A DNA stretch of 11,999 nt from Bacteroidota bacterium (GTDB lineage: Bacteria; Bacteroidota; Bacteroidia; Flavobacteriales; Flavobacteriaceae), in the NCBI GenBank assembly GCA_023386255.1, contig JAEWKB010000054.1:1-11999 (forward strand). The letters run 5' to 3'. Shown piece by piece: positions 7,180 through 11,999 of this stretch (position 1 is its first letter; the number at the start of each line of letters is the position of its first letter). The notes under the pieces were generated by a model that worked only from the letters and a program-made list of their open reading frames with translations, had not been told where the DNA came from and did not search any database. The position numbers and the translations under genes were made by a program.

Positions 7180-7731
7180 ATGAAGAAGTTTCCACTAAAC
7201 AGGGTAGTACGATTACTGGAGCCCGGGCCGTTGGTTCTTGTAACTACTGCAGACAAGGATAAAAATAATATAATGACTATGGGGTTTCACATGATGGTAC
7301 AGCATAATCCGCCTTTAATTGCGTTTATTATTGGCCCATGGGATTTCAGTCATAAAGCTCTTATGAAAAGTAAAGAGTGCGTTATAGCAATCCCGGGAGT
7401 TGATTTAATGGAAAAAGCAGTTGATATTGGGAATTGCAGTGGTGCCGATATAGACAAGTTTAAAAAATTCAGATTAGAAAGCCTTCAGGCGGAAAAAGTT
7501 AAAGCACCGCTGATAGGCCAATGTCTCGCTAATATAGAGTGTAAAGTTGTAAATAACCAATTATCAGGCAAATATAATCTTTTTGTGGTTGAAGCTGTGC
7601 AGGCGTGGGTTAACACTGACAGGAGAGAGCAGCGCATCTTTCATCATAGAGGTGACGGAACCTTTAGCGTAGAAGGCCGCATAAAAGATTTAAAGAACAG
7701 AATGATCAAGTGGCAGGAAATAACGAAATAG
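7180..7731 (+). CDS. Flavin reductase-like FMN-binding split-barrel protein
   Basis: This 183-residue protein has the FMN-binding split-barrel layout of the flavin reductase-like family. The opening PLNRVVRLLEPGPLVLVTT (5-23) is followed by NIMTMGFHMMVQHNPPLIAFIIGP (30-53), which forms the flavin pocket. Next come SHKALMKSKECVIAIP (57-72) and the conserved VDIGNCSGADIDKF block (81-94). The C-terminus contains FHHRGDGTFSVEGR. Members bind FMN and are thought to reduce flavin or a small substrate with NAD(P)H, or to serve as flavoproteins of unknown role. The start is fixed by an in-frame stop just upstream. It is the first gene of a plus-strand group with a Crp/Fnr regulator 69 nt downstream, which may control it. 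Confidence 0.88.
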   Translation: MKKFPLNRVVRLLEPGPLVLVTTADKDKNNIMTMGFHMMVQHNPPLIAFIIGPWDFSHKALMKSKECVIAIPGVDLMEKAVDIGNCSGADIDKFKKFRLESLQAEKVKAPLIGQCLANIECKVVNNQLSGKYNLFVVEAVQAWVNTDRREQRIFHHRGDGTFSVEGRIKDLKNRMIKWQEITK

Positions 7732-7800
7732 CCTTAAAGCAGTTACGGTAATTGAATTTGAGTTATTTGATTTATTAAACATTAATAATTTTACTGAGTC

Positions 7801-8367
7801 ATGGAAGAACTGATCCGGTATATTTTGAGCTTTGGCAACCTTAATGAACAACAAACAGAACTTATTAAAAGTAAAGGAAATACTTTAAATGTAAATAAAG
7901 GTGATTACTTCTCAGAAGCCGGAAAAATACCAAAAGATGTTGGATTTGTAGTTGAAGGTGTCATGCGTGGCTGTTACTTTAATAATAAAGGAGACGAGAT
8001 TACGAGATGTTTTATTGCTGAAAATAACCTTGTGTGCGACTATGTAAACTTTGAGGCAAATACATCGTCATCCGAATACCTTCAGGCTATTACAGATTGC
8101 AACCTGATTGTTTTTTCAAAAGGTGAGTGGGATGAACTCTCTAATATTATTGTAGGGTGGGACAACATTAAAAACAAAATGGTGCAGCTTTGCATGTACC
8201 AAAAATCGAGGAAAGGACCTGTAATATCGGAGGATGCTACCACAAGATATTTAGCATTTCTGAAAAATTACCCCTCAGTTATTAATCGTGTACCGTTGTC
8301 ATATGTCGCCTCATATCTGGGGGTAACACAACAATCATTAAGTAGAATAAGAAAAAATATCCGGTAA
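7801..8367 (+). CDS. Crp/Fnr family transcriptional regulator
   Basis: This 188-residue protein has a cNMP-binding-type beta-roll at about residues 25-115 (KGDYFSEAGKIPKDVGFVVEGVMRG is the typical core). A dimerisation helix spans roughly 112-137, and a C-terminal winged HTH runs from about 145 to 188. The recognition part is PLSYVASYLGVTQQSLSRIRK (165-185). It lacks the cluster of N-terminal cysteines that would mark an Fe-S FNR-type oxygen sensor. It also lacks the full cAMP-binding signature, so its ligand is unknown. This short form is abundant in Bacteroidota and often lies beside the gene it controls. The likely targets are the flanking flavin reductase and SDR genes. TTTG (7766-7769) and TAATTTTA (7786-7793), 16 nt apart, are a possible promoter. 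Confidence 0.9.
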   Translation: MEELIRYILSFGNLNEQQTELIKSKGNTLNVNKGDYFSEAGKIPKDVGFVVEGVMRGCYFNNKGDEITRCFIAENNLVCDYVNFEANTSSSEYLQAITDCNLIVFSKGEWDELSNIIVGWDNIKNKMVQLCMYQKSRKGPVISEDATTRYLAFLKNYPSVINRVPLSYVASYLGVTQQSLSRIRKNIR

Positions 8368-8442
8368 TTCACTTTTTACCATTTGTTAAACACCACCACC
8401 TTTGCATGGCCGAATTTTGTAATTGAACTTAAAGATTACAAA

Positions 8443-9183
8443 ATGAAAACAGTACTAATTACAGGAGCAAACAAGGGTATTGGCTTTGAAACTGCCAGAC
8501 AGCTTTTACAAAAGGATTTTAAAGTATTTATTGGGAGCCGGAATATTGAAAATGGCCTGGATGCAGTAAAGAAATTAAATGCCGAAGGATTTGCTAATGT
8601 TGAAGCAATACAACTTGATGTTACCGACATTAATTCAATTCAAAACGCACGTGAAGAAATTGGGGTAAAAACAGCAGTACTTGATGTGCTTATTAATAAT
8701 GCAGGTATTAATGGCGGTAGTGCCCCATATACTGTTCTTGAAGCCACTACTGATGAATATCTGAATGCGCTTAAAACCAATGTAGTTGGAGTAGCGAATG
8801 TCACGCAGGTATTTATAGAGTTATTGAATAATGCATCTGAACCAAGGATAGTTAATGTTAGCACGAGTGTTGGTTCTTTATCCTTGCAGAGCGATCCGCG
8901 GTGGCCTTCATATAACTATGCTAAGTATGGCGTTTATGCTATATCAAAAGCTGCTTTAAATATGTATACTATACAGTTAGCTTATGAGTTGCGAAATACT
9001 AATTTTAAAGTTAATGCAGTTTGCCCCGGGTTGACAAAGACGCATTTTACATTTTTTAACGGCGGTGAAGTAAGCACTGCCGCAAGCAGGATTATTAAAT
9101 ATGCCCTGATAGATAAGAATGGGCCAACAGGCAAATTTTTCAGTGAAGAAACAAACCCTGAAAACGGAGAGATTAGCTGGTAA
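8443..9183 (+). CDS. SDR family oxidoreductase (carbonyl-reductase-like)
   Basis: Starting at ATG 8443 (MKTVLITG), this 246-residue protein is a classical SDR. The same frame is open up to a TTG at 8383, but the Rossmann fold begins right at the chosen ATG, so the upstream 20 codons are leader. Motifs are TGANKGIG (7-14), NNAG (85-88), N113 and YAISK with Y165 and K169. The catalytic serine region reads NVSTSVGS (138-145): the second Ser of the usual VSS is replaced by T141, with S140 and S142 on either side. The gap to Tyr is longer than in simple SDRs, with an inserted LSLQSDPRWPSY segment as in carbonyl-reductase-like plant and bacterial members. It probably reduces a carbonyl compound with NADPH; the substrate is unknown. 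It sits 75 nt after the Crp/Fnr gene. Confidence 0.9.
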   Translation: MKTVLITGANKGIGFETARQLLQKDFKVFIGSRNIENGLDAVKKLNAEGFANVEAIQLDVTDINSIQNAREEIGVKTAVLDVLINNAGINGGSAPYTVLEATTDEYLNALKTNVVGVANVTQVFIELLNNASEPRIVNVSTSVGSLSLQSDPRWPSYNYAKYGVYAISKAALNMYTIQLAYELRNTNFKVNAVCPGLTKTHFTFFNGGEVSTAASRIIKYALIDKNGPTGKFFSEETNPENGEISW

Positions 9184-9242
9184 GCGGTCAATTAAGTAAT
9201 TTAAGTATCCAGAGCATTTTTGCGCATGACCGGAAATCTTAA

Positions 9243-9278
9243 TAATCAAAGCCTCAGGTGTTCATGAGGCTTTGATTA
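9243..9278. terminator. Bidirectional terminator-like inverted repeat between convergent genes
   Basis: TAATCAAAGCCTCA (9243-9256) and TGAGGCTTTGATTA (9265-9278) form a perfect 14-bp stem with an 8-nt loop. It lies between the ends of the plus-strand SDR and the minus-strand AraC regulator. The T stretch is short on both strands (TTTGATT), so the terminator may be moderate in strength. Confidence 0.68.
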
Positions 9279-9286
9279 CGTGTATA

Positions 9287-10183
9287 TTAATTAAACTGTT
9301 TGCGAAACTCTATGGGTGACAAGCTTGTTTTCTTTTTAAAGAGGGTGCTGAATGACTGCGGGTGCTCAAAACCAAGGGCAAAGGCAATTTCGCTGACCGA
9401 CAGGTTTGTTGTTGCAAGTTTTTCCTTAGCCCGCTCAATCATTTTTTCATGAATATGTTGCTGGGTGTTAAGCCCTGTGTGTATGCGGAGGAAATCACTC
9501 AGATAGTTAGGAGACAGGTTCATTGCGCCTGCAATATGCTGTACCGTAAGCAATCCCTGGCTTAAAGCCATATCGCCTGTAAAATACTCATTTAAAAGCT
9601 TATCAAATTTGGCAAGCATATGGTGGTTGCTGCTTTTCCGGGTCAGGAACTGCCGCTCGTAGTAGCGGTTTGAATAATTCAGCAATAGCTCGATTTGCGA
9701 GAGGATTATTTCCGTAGTATGCCGGTCAATATGCATACATTCAATGTCAATCCTGTCTAAGATAGCAACAAGGTTGCTTTCCTCTTCTGCCGAAAGGTGC
9801 AGGGCTTCGTTTACGGCATACGAGAAGAAGCCATATCCCGAAATGCTGGTAGCCAAATTATGAGTTAGCAGAAAATCAGGGTGGAAGATCAAAAGGTATC
9901 CTGAACCACATTCTACTGACTGTAGATCCAGTGACTGTACCTGATTAGGTGCGGTAAAGCTTAGTACACCATTATCATAGTCATAATGCTGCTGGCCATA
10001 ACGCACTTTTCCTTTCGCATCCCGCTTGAGGGCGATGCAGTAAAAGCTATTTACAAACCCTTTCCATACATCATCTTCCACGAAAATGCTTTCAGCCAGG
10101 TTAATTACGCTTACCAGCGGATGGCGTGGCTCGGGCAAAGAGAGTAACCTGTGAAATTCGGAAATACTCTTGATTATATTCAT
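9287..10183 (-). CDS. AraC family transcriptional regulator
   Basis: This 298-residue protein has a variable N-terminal sensing domain (about 1-180). It is followed by a C-terminal AraC/XylS DNA-binding domain with two helix-turn-helix units: about 211-233 (LTVQHIAGAMNLSPNYLSDF) and 261-283 (LSVSEIAFALGFEHPQSFST). The family signature continues as LFKKKTSLSPIEFRKQF at the end. The N-terminal part has the beta-barrel pattern of cupin-like AraC sensors (VLSFTAPNQVQSLD and GYLLIFHPDFL). The inducer cannot be deduced. It lies 52 bp downstream of the aldo/keto reductase on the same strand and probably controls it. Genes encoding AraC regulators are often linked to such reductases in Bacteroidota. 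Confidence 0.92.
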   Translation of the reverse strand: MNIIKSISEFHRLLSLPEPRHPLVSVINLAESIFVEDDVWKGFVNSFYCIALKRDAKGKVRYGQQHYDYDNGVLSFTAPNQVQSLDLQSVECGSGYLLIFHPDFLLTHNLATSISGYGFFSYAVNEALHLSAEEESNLVAILDRIDIECMHIDRHTTEIILSQIELLLNYSNRYYERQFLTRKSSNHHMLAKFDKLLNEYFTGDMALSQGLLTVQHIAGAMNLSPNYLSDFLRIHTGLNTQQHIHEKMIERAKEKLATTNLSVSEIAFALGFEHPQSFSTLFKKKTSLSPIEFRKQFN

Positions 10184-10235
10184 ACTGCTAATTTACAATA
10201 TATTAGAAATTTCGGAGCTTTTACTTACTGCAATC

Positions 10236-11234
10236 TCAGTCAATGAGGCCCATGCTGAACTCATCATAAGGATTCCCGGTATCCGTACCCAGCGGTACTA
10301 TTTTCTCAAGTCGATTAAGTTCCTCACTACTCAGGCTTACAGCGGAAGCAGCAATATTCTGCTCAAGGTATTTCCTGCGTTTGGTTCCCGGTATTGGTAG
10401 AATGTTTTTGCTTATTATCCAGGCGAGTGCCAGTTGCGAAGGTGTTATGTTCTTTTCTGATGCCAAACGTTCGATTGCATTGACCAATTCAATATTTTTA
10501 TAGAAATGCTCCGGTTGAAAGCGCGGGATGTTCCTGCGAAAATCATTTTCAGGCAAGTCATCGATAGTTTTTATCTGGCCTGATAAGAAGCCACGTCCGA
10601 GTGGCGAATAGGCAACAAACCCAATTTGCAGTTCATTTAATGTATTTAGTATCCCACGTTGCTCAACACTCCGCTCAAACAGTGAATATTCACTTTGCAC
10701 AGCGGTAATAGGATGCACCTTGTGTGCCCTCTTTACGGTTTCAGATGAGACCTCCGATAGCCCCAGATACCGTACTTTTCCTTCCTGCACCAACTGCGAC
10801 ATTGCCTCAACAGTTTCCTCTATGGGTGTCCTCTTATCAAGCCGGTGAAGATAGTACAGGTCAATGTAATCTGTGTTCAGGTTTTTAAGCGATCGTTCAA
10901 CGGCTTTCTTCACGTATTCTTTTTTTCCATTTATAGCCCAGGTCACTTTGTTGTTGTCATCAATTTCCCAGCCAAATTTTGTAGCGATAATGTACTGGTC
11001 TCTTTTGCCTTTTATAGCCTTTGCAATGAGCTGCTCATTTTTAAAAGGCCCGTACAGGTCTGCGGTGTCCAAAAAATTACCGCCCAGTTCAAGAGAGCGG
11101 TGTATGGTAGCTATGGCTTCCTTTTCATCTGCGGGGCCATACATGTTACCTTCTTCAAAACCGGTCATGCCCATACATCCCAGCCCAATAACAGGCACAT
11201 TAAGTCCCTGATTTCCTAAAGATCTTGTTTTCAT
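10236..11234 (-). CDS. Aldo/keto reductase (AKR13-like)
   Basis: This 332-residue NADPH-dependent aldo/keto reductase has a TIM-barrel layout and a usual length for the AKR13-type group. The opening is GLGCMGMTG (17-25). The catalytic tetrad is D56 and Y61 in FLDTADLYGPFKNE, K86 in IATKFGW, and H130 in DLYYLHRLD. Further family blocks are VRYLGLSEVS, AVQSEYSLFER, VAYSPLGRGFLSG and, near the cofactor phosphate site, PIPGTKRRKYLEQN (366-type Arg/Lys-rich loop). It would reduce aldehydes, ketones or quinones in the cytoplasm; the substrate is unknown. The AraC regulator follows on the same strand. CAAAGTTC on the plus strand at 11258-11265 reads GAACTTTG on the coding strand, one mismatch from the -7 consensus, 23 nt upstream of the start. 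Confidence 0.93.
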   Translation of the reverse strand: MKTRSLGNQGLNVPVIGLGCMGMTGFEEGNMYGPADEKEAIATIHRSLELGGNFLDTADLYGPFKNEQLIAKAIKGKRDQYIIATKFGWEIDDNNKVTWAINGKKEYVKKAVERSLKNLNTDYIDLYYLHRLDKRTPIEETVEAMSQLVQEGKVRYLGLSEVSSETVKRAHKVHPITAVQSEYSLFERSVEQRGILNTLNELQIGFVAYSPLGRGFLSGQIKTIDDLPENDFRRNIPRFQPEHFYKNIELVNAIERLASEKNITPSQLALAWIISKNILPIPGTKRRKYLEQNIAASAVSLSSEELNRLEKIVPLGTDTGNPYDEFSMGLID

Positions 11235-11386
11235 AATAGTGCTTTAATTTTCTGATACAAAGTTCAGTGATTTTATGCTGAGATTTGTATGCAAAGCCCT
11301 TAAGCTTGTTTGCAGATCCACGACAGCTTGCTTTATATGCACAATACCCATAATAGATTTATCCGATAGAAATCATGTTTTTTATG

Positions 11387-11416
11387 ATGCTTAAGGAATA
11401 ACAGGTTACTAAGCAT
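11387..11416. repeat. Short inverted repeat upstream of the response regulator
   Basis: ATGCTTA (11387-11393) and TAAGCAT (11410-11416) are perfect inverted 7-mers separated by 16 nt. They end 23 nt before the response regulator ATG. This is a plausible operator position in the otherwise unmarked 205-bp divergent region 11235-11439, where I see no gene. It could be chance. Confidence 0.25.
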
Positions 11417-11439
11417 AAAAAAAGTATATATTTATAGGT

Positions 11440-11999
11440 ATGAAAATTCTTGTAGTAGAGGATCAGGACGGCATACTCAATTTTCTTAAGCAAGGACTCG
11501 AAGAAGAGGGTTATAGTATTGATATGGCTCAGGATGGCATAACAGGATTGGCTAAGGCACAGGCTCAAAAATATTCACTTATCCTGCTGGACTGGATGCT
11601 GCCAAAAATGAGCGGGCTTGAAGTGTGCCATAAATTAAGGCTTGCAGATAAAACCACCCCCATAATATTCCTTACCGCAAGAGATACGCTTGAGGATACC
11701 ATTAAAGGGCTAAAAGCAGGTGCAAATGATTATATAAAGAAACCATTCAGCTTTGAGGAGCTGCTAGCCAGGATTAATGTGCAATTACGGCATCATGATG
11801 TAGAAAAGCCTGAATATTCACTGGCAAATATAACCCTGAAAACCGAAACCCATCAGGTGTTCAGGGACGGGGAGGAAGTGCACCTCACCCAAAAAGAATT
11901 TTTTTTGCTGGAATATCTTATGAAAAACAAAGGGAAAGTGTGTACACGTGAAGATATTATAAGGGATGTATGGAATATTCATTTTGACTATGACACAGG
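11440..11999 (+). CDS. OmpR/PhoB-type response regulator, 5' part (3' end outside window)
   Basis: The frame from ATG 11440 is open to the window edge and gives 186 residues. The receiver domain starts MKILVVEDQ with acidic pocket E7 and D8. The phosphoacceptor is D51 in LILLDWMLP, followed by T79 in IIFLTAR and K101 in DYIKKPF. A linker near 115-125 leads to the OmpR/PhoB winged-helix domain (from about 126, with VHLTQKEFFLLEYLMKNKGKVCTREDIIRDVW). A full protein would be about 225 residues, so roughly 40 are missing. It would be phosphorylated by a histidine kinase, probably encoded just beyond the window. The signal is unknown. The gene is divergent from the aldo/keto reductase. Confidence 0.95.
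   Translation, partial: MKILVVEDQDGILNFLKQGLEEEGYSIDMAQDGITGLAKAQAQKYSLILLDWMLPKMSGLEVCHKLRLADKTTPIIFLTARDTLEDTIKGLKAGANDYIKKPFSFEELLARINVQLRHHDVEKPEYSLANITLKTETHQVFRDGEEVHLTQKEFFLLEYLMKNKGKVCTREDIIRDVWNIHFDYDT

Noticed and set aside
7750..7800. A classical FNR/CRP box before the Crp/Fnr gene (TTGAT at 7767-7771).
   Set aside because: The second half-site does not match ATCAA, so only a half-site remains.
8383..8442. A TTG start 20 codons upstream for the second SDR.
   Set aside because: The Rossmann fold begins at the ATG at 8443 (MKTVLITG), and the extra residues look like translated leader.
11359..11568. A minus-strand reading frame of 69 residues over the start of the response regulator.
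   Set aside because: It is antisense to a well-supported receiver domain and shows no recognisable features.
1..11999. CRISPR arrays, transposons, phage genes, toxin-antitoxin or defence systems, tRNA or rRNA genes.
   Set aside because: I looked for direct repeats, transposase or nuclease motifs and RNA-gene patterns on both strands by eye and saw none.

Overview
The window looks like an ordinary stretch of a Bacteroidota chromosome, most likely from a Flavobacterium-like member of the Flavobacteriia. The pointers are Bacteroidota-type promoters (TAnnTTTG at -7, the best one at 6070-6099), A/T-rich gene leaders without Shine-Dalgarno sites, and protein types common in that phylum: a porin O/P family channel, short Crp/Fnr regulators and AraC regulators next to oxidoreductases. 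I see no RNA gene, insertion sequence, CRISPR array, phage gene or integrase. I did not find a clearly new system. The better leads are listed as findings.

Left part (1-4576), envelope and membrane functions. It opens with the 3' end of an outer-membrane porin. Next comes a class V, PLP-dependent cysteine desulfurase/selenocysteine lyase-like enzyme. This gene converges on, and overlaps by 23 bp, a minus-strand lipid A (LpxL/HtrB-type) acyltransferase. Divergent from the acyltransferase is a small rhomboid intramembrane protease, then a secreted SIMPL/DUF541 protein that ends in a strong intrinsic terminator (4550-4574).

Middle part (4577-7045). A short-chain dehydrogenase (SDR) similar to E. 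coli YghA carries an unusual N-terminal twin-arginine extension. It is followed 6 nt later by a SnoaL/NTF2-like protein, so the two probably form an operon. A DUF808 (YedI-like) multi-pass membrane protein follows with its own near-perfect promoter and a strong terminator.

Right part (7046-11234), oxidoreductases with local regulators. On the plus strand: a flavin reductase-like split-barrel protein, a Crp/Fnr regulator and a second SDR. On the minus strand: an aldo/keto reductase followed by an AraC regulator. The two blocks converge on a perfect 14-bp inverted repeat (9243-9278) that probably terminates transcription from both sides. Together they suggest locally regulated carbonyl, quinone or aldehyde reduction, but the substrates cannot be read from the sequence.

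Right edge (11235-11999). A 205-bp intergenic region, then the start of an OmpR/PhoB-type response regulator that runs off the window. A sensor kinase probably follows it.
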